A stretch of 64,000 nucleotides of DNA from Nematopogon swammerdamellus (taxonomy: Eukaryota; Arthropoda; Insecta; Lepidoptera; Adelidae). Every line of letters starts with the position of its first letter. Within the stretch, counting starts at the first letter, position 1. Location: contig OX336340.1 of the NCBI GenBank assembly GCA_946902875.1, positions 12,043,566 through 12,107,565 on the forward strand, written 5' to 3'. The notes below the pieces were generated by a model. The model was given only the letters and a program-made list of their open reading frames with translations. It was not told the origin of the DNA and ran no database searches. Below are positions 33,601 to 45,845 of this stretch, in pieces. The translations under genes and the position numbers were made by a program.

Positions 33601-36600
33601 TTTTCCGGAGACTTTATCAAAAGTGCGGTCATATTGCGATCGAAACAAAGACTGAATTCCAAAGGTGTTACCATAACATCACGGGTGTAGCAGTAGTAGG
33701 CGATGTAGCCAACCATGTCAGCTTCCACAATGATCCTAATCTCATTTGGATTATCCAAATTAGTTTCATTATGTACATTATTGAACGAAACGAATTCAGT
33801 TTTATCAAAGGTGAAGCTAAGACTAATTGGGGCAAAATTTTGTTCAATCGAATTATGTATTTACGATCGGAATTAAAGAAATGGACAGACTAATTGGCAG
33901 GCGTTATGCATAAATGGTAATGTTATATCTGGCCGAAAGGTCAAAAGTGAAGGAACGATAAATCTTCCTATGTACAATACAGGAACGTATAGATAATAGC
34001 AATAATATCTACGGACAAATGAAAATACTACAAAGAGTGCACCGCTACATACACACAGTTAGACAGATGAACCTACGCACCAACACTACACACACACGTT
34101 TCAAAATATTCGTAGACGCGTCGGCCGAGCCTCCCTTTACTTTATTCGTTGTTCTCTTAACACCATTCGTACCTATATACAGTACAGCTGTAATTATATA
34201 TAGACATAATATTGCTCTTTCACTCGCGCCGTGTCCCGTCTTACCGGCATAATGAAGTTTGTGAAAATTTGAACTTTCTGACATTGACTATATAATGTTT
34301 AACAATAAATCCAAAATATGTCGATAAGTCATGTGCACTTTAATAGAGTGGACACTTAGGCCCAATTCCGCGTAGCAGGATTATCCTCTGATTGTCTAAC
34401 CTTCGGATTATCTCACGGTTAGAGAAGAGGATATAAATTTTCGGTGATATAATCGAAGGGAAACATACAAGAATCCTGCAATTTCTGTTTTATTTCGCTG
34501 AGTACCTACTGCCAACAATCTGGTAGACCAACCACACATTACACGCACAAGGTTTTACAGTTATAGTGATGCTATTTGCACGTACGCCTGTCCGTCTGTC
34601 AGTCTGAGTTATTATTGCGAGTGAAATTTTATATGCGGACACAGTCTGTCAACAGAAAACAGAACTGAATTATGCGGAATGCGCAATTGGGCCTTAGAAG
34701 ATAAGTTTAGAAGGCAAGACTGATAAAGAAAGTCTATTGCTATGTTTTTATTTGAAATCATCGCACAAAGCGAAAGCAGAGACGCGGCTTTCAGTTCCGA
34801 GCGTCTTCTACATCCTGCGAGAAGGTTGTTACATTCTCTATACTCTTGGTGAAAAATAATAAACCGCTCAAGAGAATGTTCAGACAGCTCGGTGTGTCCA
34901 CAGTATGTTGTCATTCTTGCTAATGACCTACTACATTGTAAATTTACGATTCAGTGATGGCTTCACAATATGTAAGTATTAAGTGGCCGACAGATGCAGC
35001 GGAGATGTTTCACACGAGATTTTTTTTTATCCTACCGTACGAAGAGTCTTATCCTAAAATTCGCAGCGTACAAAACTATATCAAAAAAATAAGCGAGTCA
35101 TCGATATAATTACTTTTTCTTGAATATTTTTAGAAACTTTTTTTTAGATCGGAAGAAAGTGGAACACGACTGTCGTCCCTAACGCTTAAATACATTTTAA
35201 GTTATCTTACTTAGATTATTCGCTAGACACATTTCCTGCCGCAGCTAGAGAGCTACCTAGACGATGTTTTATCAAACCACTCAAAAGTCATTAAGTTTTG
35301 CGGCGTGTAACATTAAAGTATGCCTAACTAAATTATGAAAGTCTTACGGGTATTGTGAAGTCCACTTTAAGTATAGCTTACATTTATTTTAAGATAAAAA
35401 AAAACCAATCATTTTTATATTCCATTATCCAAAGTAGCGTGGTTTCCTCTGGCTTAATAACTTTTGGGTGGAATACCTGACAGTTTATTATGTTTTATAC
35501 CGTGTTTGTGTTGAATGAGTTCTCCGTTATTTGAAAGGCCACAAGTCTAACATGTAGACCAAACAAGATGGGTGTGTTTACCGAAGGTTCTACGTGATCT
35601 TTTTTTCAGGCAGCATTTGTTCAGCAAGACGCTATTATTAGTTTGAATGTGGAAGTAGAATAGTAATGCAGTAATTTATTTGACGTACTTACTTCTGCGA
35701 GATATACCTATTGTGTGTAGGTTCTTAACATTTATATATTTTTGAAACAGTGAAATAAGATCCTTTAGTGGGTCTTGTTAAAGATATCGACGTTGTTTGT
35801 AAATACTCGGTGAATGGGATATACCAGTAACAGGAAGTGGTTATACGGATGCAATTAAAACGTATTGTACTTGATTTTGATCAGAAAATATTGGAATAAG
35901 GTAGTTAGTTAAAATGTACTTACGTAAAATGTGGGATACGTCTTAATCTTGCAGTGAAGTGATTTAGAACAAGTTCTGAAGTTTCATGTCATAAGTTTCA
36001 TACGCAGGGTTGCAACATGTATTTGCGGAATACCTACAAATGCGCAGTCCTTTCTGAAATGTATTGCTTTCTCACAATATTATTATTACTTCAATTCTGT
36101 ACTCGGTAATCCACGCACTTTTATCGTTTATTGGTGGTTTTTGTATGATTTTGGATTCAAGAAGCGAAGCTGTCCAAATAGAGAACGATGACGCCTCTAT
36201 TGATTTTTATGGAAAAACTTTAAAGCATTTTTATGGAAATTCTAGACATGACACCCTGGCCCGCGTCCTCGCATCGTCTTTCAACCGCAGCAGTGCCTAC
36301 ACATCTACTTTCAATTGTGTCTCATACACTTCACACATATTATTATACACATTTTAAATTTACCGCATATAAAAATAACGAAAACCAGCACAGGGACTTA
36401 CGAGTAGTATGCAATTTATCTTATCTAATTGTTCATTAATAATTCGGCCACAGAAGCGTCCATCGGAATACCGACACGGCACGCACAGTTGTCCCTGCAC
36501 AGTCGGCGGCGCAGAGCCCGAGACGACGCGGTAGCGGAGCTCGATTGATATGAGTGTCTAGTGACGAGGATCGCAGGTGCATGTCTTCCGCCAAAACTGC

Positions 36601-36779
36601 CATTTCCGACGCGGAGCGACGAAAGATCCATGGCGCGCACGTTGCGGCTCGCCCGACGTTCGGTCGGAGTGGAGTGCGGTGAGCGGGCGCTAGTGCGGAC
36701 TCGGCGCTCAGCAGTGACGGCGCGGGGAGAGCGCGGCGGTGAGCGGCACCAGCTCGGGAGGCCGGCGCCGCAGCCCGCG
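30697..36779. other. Intergenic DNA between Dbt and bves
   Basis: AT-rich sequence with only short open frames and no recognised gene. It contains a small SINE B fragment (33660-33730) and a GCACTTGGCCGG fragment near 33368. It holds the bves 3' flank, where an AATAAA on the minus strand at 36134-36129 is a weak poly(A) candidate. Confidence 0.6.
33660..33730 (+). repeat. SINE family B fragment
   Basis: Short diverged match (CATAACATCACGGGTGTAG, then GATGTAGCCAACCATGTCAG). Confidence 0.6.
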
Positions 36780-37057
36780 TCACACGCCGCCGCCGTCCGG
36801 CGACTCCTCGGGCGAGGAGGCGTCCCGCGCCGGCGTCGGCTCCGCGAACTTCACCTCGCGCGTCTTGCGGAACGAGGTGGCCTTGCGCGTGAAGCTGCGT
36901 TTGCGCGCGAGCGGCGGCTGGAGGCTCGCGGAGGAAGCCTGCGCGAGCAGCCGGTGGTTGGGCGGCACCGCGGGGCCGGCCGGCAGCGCGCGCCCCGGGA
37001 ACGGCGACTGCCGCGGGAACTGCCGCGCCACCATCGGCCTCCAGTACGAAGTCGACC
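36780..37057 (-). CDS. bves: bves exon 6: C-terminal tail and stop
   Basis: The acceptor cgtcgcag precedes GSTSYWRPMVARQFPRQSPF. The exon runs through a Pro/Arg/Ser-rich tail (RKRSFTRKATSFRKTREVKF) that looks phosphorylatable and ends SPEESPDGGGV with a TGA stop at 36782-36780. The tail is not conserved enough to recognise alone; it is assigned by phase continuity. Confidence 0.8.
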
Positions 37058-40000
37058 CTGCGACGAGAACTCATTAAAAAGAAAGATCCGTGCAAAACTC
37101 CATTCAGAATGGGTCGACGTGAAGCTTTCGCAAAGCATTGGAGAACACCAAGGCAGAGGTCGGAAAAAAAAAACTAGCGAGATACGAACCGGGCACGTTC
37201 TCGACGGCCTTGTAGCCGGGTTTGCCGGGCTTGCCGCGCCAGGCGAGGCTGCGCAGGCGGCCGCGCGTGCCCTCGTGCACGGCGTCCACGCTGGCGGAGC
37301 GCGCCATGCCGCCCCCGCCGCCGCCCCCGGCCGCCTCCGCCGCTGCCGCCGCCGCCGCCGCCGCATGCACCGCCCCCCCGGCCTCGCTCAACGAGTACAG
37401 CTTGTGAGTTATATCCTTGCCTGTACCCACCACGACGACACTATAATTGCATGCCAAATGAAAGACTGCATGTGTGAAGTCACACATGACCTTCTTCAAC
37501 GAGTCCTAAAAGTGTAATGTCTATCTTACTAATTGGAATCAACTTATTGCCTATCAGGCCGCTGCTGTGGACATCTGCCGAACATGGAATCAAATTTATG
37601 TACGTACGAGTAGCTTCAGTTTTTTCGCTACGCGCACGCGTATTTGAGCCCGTTTATCTAGTCTGAGAATTGTCATATTCTCGTAATTTTTGCATAAACC
37701 CTCTCTGTCTAAATAATACTTATATTCAACACACGTGTATTACTTGGGCATCCTTCTTCTATAGTAAGGAATTTTAAACTTACTCCTCGCTACTGTAATT
37801 ATCGATATAAGTACATATAGCAATTCTTACGTACGGATAACGTTTTCGTTACGCTCAAGTTTCAGTTATGTCGACGTAACACTACTGCCCGATTGGGTAA
37901 GACATGTAATTTGATTCCATGTCAAAATATTAGAAATAGCTTCAAAGTATTCTTATTGTAATACAAGCATAATAACAATATAACAGAATCACATATTAAT
38001 AATTAAATAACGATACACACTAATCAGCAATGGAAGCAAAATAATACTGAGTAGGTATAAACTGAATTAGCCGACATAATTTGTTATGCCACTAGGAGCG
38101 ACGTCACTCAGCGATTAGGATCCAACAACGATCCGATATGGCCTTCGACGGTTAATAGTTGCGTTAAACACATTCAACTTGATGACTCAGCTTTTTTCCT
38201 CTCATCAAATCTGTGTTAAATCAACTAGAGGGTGTGAGAACCACAAAATTTTATAGTTCTTTGCTTTGACTAACTAAATCGATACTGGTCGTTCAAGAAG
38301 AGTCGCCATCAACTGTGGCCGCGATACGCTTCGCCGCTCCCGCGGTTCCGTTTTATTTTTCGTAACGATGTCAGGAATGAATGGCGAAATTAAATGCAAT
38401 TTTGCGGAGAATAAATTTTTTTTTGGCGCTGCCAGATTGGGGATTTCTACAATACAATAATAGTATTATGTTTAATCGGATGGTTTGCAGTAATTTGTCA
38501 AGACTCTGGAAAGCACATTCAAGGGTGGCTTTTCGGGTGATTTGTGTGAAATTGAATTTAATGATAAATCCAATCATCCTTTAACCTTTATCCAAGTAAC
38601 CTTTTTATCAGTATCTTTAAGCGGTCTAGCCAAGGGACCAGGGAAATAAGGTTACTTTGATACGGTGACTCTGGTGACCTACGGCGCGGCCTTACTAGAA
38701 CTGATTGTGACTTACATGTATAATTATATCAGTAAAGTATAAGCGAACTTAAGGTAGGAAGGTAGATGTAACTTCTTTTATCGACGGTTGTAGTCCCGCG
38801 GGGCGAGCGAGGCGGAGCTCGCGTGCCGTCGTCGCCGGATTCGATAGCAGCATGAATTAATGCAGGGCCAAGTCGCTTTATGTTGACATAAAACAGCCCT
38901 CCGCTTCGTACGACGGGAATTTTATGCACGATCCTACATAATACATCGAAAATCGATATCCGCATCACTAGCTGAGACTATATTGCGAAGCTCTACGCCG
39001 TTTTCGCCAACTCACGCTAGGTATATAATTTATGACAGCGAAATCTTCAAATTGAAGAAGACCGAGACAAGAATAAATCTCACCCTATTTACTCTGTTGT
39101 GCTTTAGACCATTGACTTTTAGACCCTTGCTAGAGGATGGTTGGAGATGAGACTGACCTATGAGAGAATCCAAGACGATTTTCAGCATGGGTCGGTGTCG
39201 CAGCACGCGCTCGAGACGCATGCGCGGCCAACACAGACACGTGCAGTACTCCTCCGCCACCACCGACACCTGAGCACACCACACAGTTACCTATTACTTC
39301 ATTTAGTTGTAAAAGATGGTTTCGTAGTTTTGTGTTATAATTTACCAGAGTTCTTGCAACACCACACCGATTGTCGGGATACAGGTATGCAATAGGTCCC
39401 AATCAACCATTCATCAGTGGACATAATTTTCACCACTTTGTCTTTACTTAAGTATGTAGAGCTAAACGTGGCTATTAAGAGCGCCCACGCGTACACCTTC
39501 TCTTGAACCTGCGTACCCCTGGGGGTACGCGTACCCCTGGGGGTACGCGTACCACTATTTGGGAGCCGCTGCTTTAGACAAAAATACACTCGGGTAAATT
39601 ATATGAAGTGTGTTAGATATATAACAATGGACAATGTGTTTGACCCCTATAGAGGAAATCTTTTATTTATAGGTTGTCTTTATGAATATATTGTATAAAA
39701 ATATTCGGCAATAATATGTGTGATAAAACGTAAAATAAAAAGTCTAACATAATAAGCGAAAGATTTATTCGAAAAGAGAAAAGAGGAATCCGAAAATGTG
39801 AAACCGCGCAATCTTTAAATTGCTGACTTTAAACAGCTTAATCTCAAGGCGGAACGGTCGAGAAAAGGCGAACGCTAGTTAGGTTTGTTCCCTGAGAAGT
39901 CGTCGGAGCGTTTGCTATCTTAAATGGGGCGGTGATAATGCATTACGCTTCGTCGTTGTAAAACTACCCGCCACTTGCGAGGACATGCGATGTAACATGT

Positions 40001-43000
40001 AGCCGTTTCTCTCTTACGCCGCCGCGATGCTGCGCCGCCACCCCGAGACGTCCGGGCCAGGCTATTCCGAGAAGAAACAATACGACGTTTATTTAATACA
40101 TACCAGTACAAAAATACCGGTGTGTTGGTTCTCCCTGGGGTGAGGCCAACGCGCTTATTCGAAAGTGGAAACATTTATCAGGACTGGGAACTGGGGAACG
40201 GCGATGGTGCGTGTGGATTAGCATAGCACTTTGGTGATGATTGAACTACAAATGCGAATAGCGACCACGAATTTTGGAGACATTACGGTGAAGGAAGAAC
40301 TCATTATTTTCGTATTAAACCACAATAAAGTTTAATGTGTGTGGAACAATGCAAATGGAAAACAAAAACTGGGGATACCCTTTAATTTTTAGCAACAAAG
40401 TAGAACAATTACACCAAGCGTTTATCCTTATAATAATATAGATAGTGAACTTGGAGGAAATAAGAAATTGATGAGAAAGCACAAAAGAAAAAAACCCCTG
40501 ATTTAAAATATTTTGTTAGAAGAGTGAATTACATAATATTATTATTACTTGTAAATGTTTATTTTAGGTATACACCCATATCTGTACACAAACAACTATA
40601 CTTTGAAATATACACAATATACATACTCGGCGTCTTGCCCCTATGATTGGCAAATTCGAATGGTAAAATATTGTAGATGGTATTGAGCAAGTACTGCAGG
40701 CGTAATGGGAACTTGCCTGAAAGACGTCGTCGGAGGTCTCGGTGTTGGCTTCCCACTCGGGGGAGTCTACGAACTGGTGCGGCAGTATGTAGTGCAGGTG
40801 AGTGCCGTCACACGACACGCGCAGCCTGCAACATGCCCACCACGCCACCACCACATTATCTCACCGTGCAACGCCAACTATACTACATAACTGTACATGA
40901 GTACCTTCTCCGACAACACTCAATAGGTATATCTGAAAACTATCAGCGTTTGTTATTCACGTTTTATGTTTCATAATTAATTATACAAAAACAATAAAAA
41001 AAGACGAGAGGCGTCGTGGGGCACCCGGTTGGAACGAAGTTCCCTTCTCAATATACTTGGAGGAAATATATTCCAAGGCAATATACATAGTACTAAATAA
41101 CAGGCACATTGAAATACATTTACAACGTTTGAGAGTAATTAAATGAAAAAGAAATGACATCTTGACACAACATTTTTGTCAGCCTCGGTAGCTCAGTGGT
41201 GCGGTCGCGCGGTCAGTACTTGGATGGATGTCCGCTCGACCGTTGGAGGCTGACCGTGGTTTGGATTCCACGTAAAACTGAAGGTCCCTTCCCTTCTTAC
41301 CTTACTACGTGGTAGTGTTTATCCCGCCCGCGTTGGTACCACCGCACTGAATGAAACGTCGTCGCGTCGCGTCGGTTGAAACGGCTATGTAAATAGTTCG
41401 TGTTTTTCGTCCAGTTCAGTGTAGCCGACATGAAATGAAGGGAAGCACTGACATGGCACCTAGTTCACCCGGTGTTATGGGCTGACATCACAGATGTTGT
41501 AGGTGATGTAGCTAACCATGTGAGTTTCCATAAAAAAACATCTATACTGCACCTATATAGCTATACATAGACATAGGCTTGTGCGTGCGCCATTTGTCGC
41601 ACTTCCCATTAAAAAAAAACACACACACATACTGCAGCAAAAGTGTCGTGACGGTCGAAGTCTTAGATTTTTTCGGCCTAGCTCTCATTCGCCAAGTGTC
41701 TGGAGGGTAACGTGCGATAAAACACTTCTTCCAAAAACATACTTGTCGATGAAGAATTTAAGAGAAATTAGTTTAACGTTAGTTGCGAAGATTCCACAGA
41801 ACGTTCCTACGAGCGATTCAGATTAGAAGAAAATGAGATATGAGGGATGACGAGTGGAAGGCGACACTGACTTGCCCTTGAGCAGTATGGAGAGCCGCTC
41901 GTCCGCCGGGGTCATCTCCTCCACGGCATAGGCCTCCCCTGGCTCCAGTCGCACCACGCGCGCTTCACGCGTCAGCTCTTGAAAGTGCTTTTTGCTCACT
42001 TTTAGCGGCTTAAATAATTTTAAATATAGTTCAGTCAGCTCGAGCGACAACGCCGGCGGTAGAAACCTGGAAGAAAGTTGCAGGGTTAATGTCTAAGTTA
42101 ATAAGCAGGAGAGGTGCTTGAATAATTTACCAAGAATTATCCGTTCTTAGATAGAACCATACCCAAGAACATTCAATGTTCTTGACCATACCATTCAAAG
42201 GAAAATCTCCTTTGAATGGTATGGTCAAGAACATTAGTGTACAATGTACAAACTTTAACAAGTAGCTTAAGGATACCAGCAGGCAGACGAAGTTGAAGAT
42301 CAGCCGTCATCGTTACCTCGAAACCAAAAACGTGACGGAAGTCGCCGACCACGACAAATCAGCGACAAATAAAGTTTAGAGAGTGCGAGGGGGCCAACCT
42401 TATAATTAAGAAGACGGTGTGAATAGAATTGACAGTGACGAGGAGCAAGTTCCAGGCGAGCACGTCGGGAGCGCAGATGTCCGTGCCGGCCCAGGCGGCC
42501 AGCAGAGCGAAGCCGGCCACCGCGAGCGCGCGCAGCACGAGGATGCTCTGCTTGAAGCTCTTCGGGATGAGGAAGGCGACCGCGAAGCAGAGGTTCGCGG
42601 TCTGGAAGAGGTCCTGCTGGGCGCTCGCCCACTTGGCGCAGAACCAGTAGGTGTGAGGGTCGCCGCCGGGCGCGCCGCCGCCGCCGCTCGTCGCGTTCAG
42701 CAGCTCTAGCTCGCTCACGTTGAAGGCGTCGAGGCGCGTCGCGTTCGCGCTCCAGGCGAGGCTCGAGTTGAGCCAGTAGTCGTTGAGGTACAGCTCGGTG
42801 GCGTTGTGCGTCGGGAGCGCGGCGGCGGCACCGGCCTGCGACGCGCCGTGCCCCATGCCCGGCTCGTCCCCTGCCGCGCCGCCCGCGCCCTCGCTCCCCC
42901 TCGCAAGGCTGGGCGGCTCGCTCGTCACTCTCGGCGTCCGCGTCGGCGGCGGCGGCGGAGGCAGAAGGAAACGTTGCAGTTGGGCCTTCGCTTTCAACAT

Positions 43001-43012
43001 TACAACCTCCAT
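36780..43012 (-). CDS. bves: Popeye domain-containing protein (bves/Popdc), 6 coding exons
   Basis: Membrane protein whose cytoplasmic Popeye domain binds cAMP; in animals it acts in muscle excitability and vesicle traffic. Exons: 43012-42399, 42066-41872, 40825-40717, 39269-39158, 37420-37190, 37057-36780. They join in frame to 512 codons plus stop. Seen: an extracellular N-terminus with five NxS/T sites (residues about 70, 82, 90, 98, 106); three hydrophobic segments (about 137-150, 155-176, 182-204); the Popeye domain from about 212 to 355 with ERLSILLKGK, FVDSPEW (DSPE at 290-293) and FQVS (305-308), corresponding to the cAMP-binding DSPE and FQVT motifs; and LIGKDITHKLYSL. The tail has Ala9 and Gly7 runs and basic, Ser-rich patches. 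The N-terminus before the membrane segments is longer than in the vertebrate proteins. The start ATG follows an acceptor at about 43061, so a 5' UTR exon lies upstream, probably in the CpG-rich DNA at 43200-43640. Confidence 0.92.
37190..37420 (-). CDS. bves: bves exon 5: KDITHKLYSL and low-complexity tail
   Basis: The acceptor gtacag is followed by GKDITHKLYSL, which continues LIG of exon 4, as in the family. Next come Ala9 and Gly7 runs and MARSASVDAVHEGTRGRLRS. The donor G|GTTCGT keeps the phase. The exon is very GC-rich, so long open frames on the opposite strand here are shadows. Confidence 0.87.
37421..39157 (-). other. bves: bves intron 4
   Basis: AT-rich intron bounded by the GTCAGT donor (39157) and the tacag acceptor (37421). 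No coding or repeat structure stands out. Confidence 0.7.
39158..39269 (-). CDS. bves: bves exon 4: FQVS motif and end of Popeye domain
   Basis: After tgtgctcag it reads VSVVAEEYCTCLCWPRMRLE and RVLRHRPMLKIVLDSLIG. This matches the family pattern FQVTxxAxxxCxxLCWxRxRL. The donor is G|GTCAGT, phase 1. Confidence 0.92.
39500..39555. repeat. Palindromic tandem GCGTACCCCTGGGGGTACGC
   Basis: Two adjacent copies of a 20-bp perfect palindrome and a third partial copy, in bves intron 3. Confidence 0.8.
40717..40825 (-). CDS. bves: bves exon 3: DSPE cAMP-binding motif; GC donor
   Basis: The acceptor atgttgcag is followed by LRVSCDGTHLHYILPHQFVD and SPEWEANTETSDDVFQ. The exon contains the FVDSPEW motif. 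The only donor that keeps the frame and restores FQV with exon 4 is CAG|GCAAGT, a GC-AG intron with an otherwise perfect consensus. Confidence 0.9.
41172..41545 (+). mobile_element. tRNA-derived SINE family B, full-length, in bves intron 2
   Basis: The head has a perfect A box (TAGCTCAGTGG) and a B-box-like GGTTTGGATTCC. The body is shared with the fragments near 1340, 4350, 5846, 7935, 33660 and 58640, and it ends GTTTCCATAAAAAAACA. Directly downstream, 41577-41622 resembles the extreme 3' tail of the non-LTR element at 17436-20797. Confidence 0.8.
41872..42066 (-). CDS. bves: bves exon 2: start of the Popeye domain
   Basis: Follows cttccag. Reads LSLELTELYLKLFKPLKVSK and EARVVRLEPGEAYAVEEMTP, ending ERLSILLKGK. 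The donor is AA|GTCAGT. The match to the family pattern LYxxLFxPLxV...RLSILLKGK is clear. Confidence 0.93.
42175..42235. repeat. Perfect 28-bp-arm hairpin in bves intron 1
   Basis: Arms 42175-42202 and 42208-42235 are exact inverse copies (AATGTTCTTGACCATACC...) around AAATC. It lies between exons 1 and 2. A small fold-back element is more likely than a microRNA because the arms have no mismatch. Confidence 0.85.
42399..43012 (-). CDS. bves: bves exon 1: glycosylated N-terminus and three membrane segments
   Basis: ATG at 43012-43010 (MEVVMLKAK). A second in-frame ATG lies four codons later. The exon encodes a Pro6 run, a Gly/Ala-rich stretch, five N-glycosylation sequons, then WFCAKWASAQQDLFQTANLC and the three hydrophobic helices ending HTVFLII. 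The donor is AG|GTTGGC, giving a split Arg codon. Confidence 0.88.
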
Positions 43013-43199
43013 CACAACACTTTTGGGAGGACTTCCGGTGAAAGCTGTTTTTCTTTCTGAAATCAAAGAAACATAACACACTATTAATGCTCATATACCT
43101 ATAGGTATAATTGTTTAAGTGCTAAGTCGACATTATTCGCTCACTTCACTTTATCTATACGTATTTTCGATCGCAGTGCGAAAGAGTCACTGAGAAAAT

Positions 43200-43640
43200 G
43201 TGCGAGTGCCAGTTAAGCTTCACACGACGCGACGGCGACGTTGACGCGCGACGGTCCGGCGACGTTGACGCGCGACGGTCCGCCGACGCGCCCCTCGCAG
43301 ACAGCTGAACGATGTAAACATGCAAACGAGCTCAAAGTACAAAACAAACGAGTGTATCCGCGGCGGACAGTTCATGTGTTGTATTGGTGTCATTATGTAT
43401 TTACGACAACTACCAGTTGAGCCTAGAGCAGTGCATTGACTTCCGATTCACTTCCGATGACCGCCGCCAACTGATCCGCGCCGCCACCCCGCGCAGTGTC
43501 GGTGCATGTGCCGGCGCGGCGGCCGCGGCGGGGCGGCGGCGCGGGGTGGTGCGGGGCGGCGGAGCGGTGTGGCGTGGCACGGTGGTTGACCGCGCGGGTC
43601 GCGGTTCTCCGCTCCTAGCGTGACTGCTACCAACAGTTGG
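43200..43640 (-). promoter_or_regulatory. bves: Probable bves promoter / 5' UTR exon region
   Basis: CpG-rich DNA just upstream of the acceptor (about 43061) that precedes the start ATG. It includes a 24-bp tandem duplication (43234-43281, GGCGACGTTGACGCGCGACG...) and a long GC tract at 43480-43600. The missing 5' UTR exon and transcription start are probably here; the exact start cannot be read. Confidence 0.4.
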
Positions 43641-45845
43641 TCGGCACATAATTACAAGTCTGCGAAACTTTTCTTTGTATCGTTTCACTTATCAAAGAAA
43701 ATAATACCAATTTAGTTTGGAATGTTTACTACAAGGTTGGATTGTTTTAAAATATGGAAAACTTTCTTAGCTATTCATGCTGATTAGTCTCGTAGAAATT
43801 CTTACATTTTCTTTTTATTTTATATAAACAGCCGGCACGGGAGTGGCTGCGATTCAATAATATCTTCCCTTCGCTGCACATAGGTCTACACATTGGACGT
43901 AAAATAATAAGTTGTTGCGATCAAAAATGTGGAGCCGTATCGTGGCGTGGTAGGTACTCGTGTTTATGTGCGTGTATATGATTGTTACCGGGTGCGCGCC
44001 GCCTCCGCGCGCCGCCGCCTCACCTCCGCCGTTGCTGGCGCTATATCGGTCTTTGCATCGCAACTTTATCCTTAATTGCATTTCCTCCAGCTCACCACAA
44101 TTTTATGCAAATCTGCATATTTACCACTAGCGGCCGACACGGAGCCGCCGCCGCCCCCCGCGCCACCCCCGCGCCACCCCCGCGCCACCCCCGCGCCGAG
44201 TCTCGTTGCCGCTCGAAAGCGACTCGTTAACATTTACTACGCTGTTGAGACATTTCCACACCACGTTATCGCCCAGCTCTCATTATAAGAAAGGTTTTAA
44301 GAAAATATTACACATTAAAATTTAAGAATTTTGTCTAAACCAGAAAAACCCAGAATTTCGCCTTCAGTGAAATTATTTATTGAATAGTTGTTCAATAAAC
44401 AAAGAATCACAAAAAAATCGCGAATTACGGTCGCCTTATCCCCACCAGTCATGCGTGGGCGAACAGCACTGTTACACTATGCGGTTCAGTACATGTATTC
44501 AAGGGTATTACATATTTAATAATTTTTTAGGTGTTTAAAAAGAATACCTACTTTGAATTTCTGCGCCATTGTATTTTTGAATGGCTAAGAAAACTTTCCG
44601 TATTTTTAAACACTCCCACCAAGATCTTGCATCTAATTTTATATAAGTGTATTTTCACAGCACGCCCAGATATTTCAAACATCGCCCGTAATGTATGTGG
44701 TTATGTTCGGCACGTGTGTGATGCGCCCTTCCGTTATCGCGTTCGGCGAGTGTGGAACATTCAGCCTCCACGCACGCGCGCTGTTTTAAATTCATTAAAA
44801 ACGTCATCTCGTTATGAACATGTTCCAACTCGAGGATTATCGATTGTTTTACGGGATAACGCACGCTTTCATATTTTCGCAGCAATAATCTTAAAGAAAT
44901 AATTTATTTAGATTTCCGAATTTTTTCTTCGGTGATAGATATATCAGTAATCTGTGGCCGGCCCGGTTCTAATGATGTGTCACTTGCACACACACGAGTC
45001 AGTGCACACACGACAAAAAAAATGATTTTCTTTTCAGACACATTAGACTACTCTGTGGTTGCAATTTTTCATTTAATTTAGATTTTCTTGACTGTTCGAT
45101 CCACATTTCCAGCTAATACGACCAACTTTTTAAAAGTTACGACCATGTGACAGACAGCCAAACAGGTGGACGTACGAGTCACGCTATTAGGTTCCGTTTT
45201 CACCTTTTTGAGGGCCGAAATCCAATACAAATAATTAATTAAAACGTTCATCTAGTCGTACATTATAAATATGTAAATATGTATTTAGCACAAAAAATAT
45301 TTATTTTGTTGATTTCGAAGAGGTGACGCGTCGAGTCAGGCCTCACGCACTATTTCAGTGGAAATTCGTCAGCCGCGCGAAGTATACATAGACGCTCGCC
45401 CACGCAACTGCGCGCAGCTGCAAAGCAATAACCACTTTACACTCGATCGTTAAGGTACATTTTCGCACGTAGCGATTGACGACGTGGAACAATAGGCTAT
45501 TAAAGCCCGAAGGTAGGAACATTTTCTATGGAGTGATTTATCTGTTACGAAGTAACTATTAAGTAATCTGTGGTTGAGTGTTATGGGCACATTCTCGGCA
45601 TCGGCATAGGCCCGTGCTGCTCTGTGCCTTTGAAGTTTAATTTTATTTATTTCAATTATGTACTTTAAATTAATAGAATTTCTTAAAGGATAAATAAGAA
45701 TTTTTTATTTTTATTTTATTTATTTTATTTATTACGGTAAACTTACAGTGCAGATACTTATTAAATAAACATACAATTAAAACTACAGGACACCATAGTT
45801 AGTTATAGAAAGAATACTGAAGAATATAGAAGAATATTTTATCGA
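43641..45845. other. Upstream region of bves
   Basis: Mostly AT-rich with a GC patch at 43990-44225 containing four CGCGCCACCCC-type 11-bp repeats. Open frames at 44531-44902 and 44655-44885 lack recognisable motifs. No gene is supported. Confidence 0.5.

Noticed and set aside
36436..37095. 219-codon minus-strand frame
   Set aside because: Wrong frame over bves exon 6; the spliced phase from exon 5 selects the frame ending SPEESPDGGGV.
36561..37517. 318-codon plus-strand frame
   Set aside because: It is antisense to bves exons 5 and 6 and made of Arg/Ala-rich residues forced by GC content; the minus-strand exons have family motifs, splice sites and matching phases.
42300..43094. 264-codon minus-strand frame
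   Set aside because: Frame shadow of bves exon 1; the overlapping frame has three membrane helices, N-glycosylation sites and the Popeye continuation.
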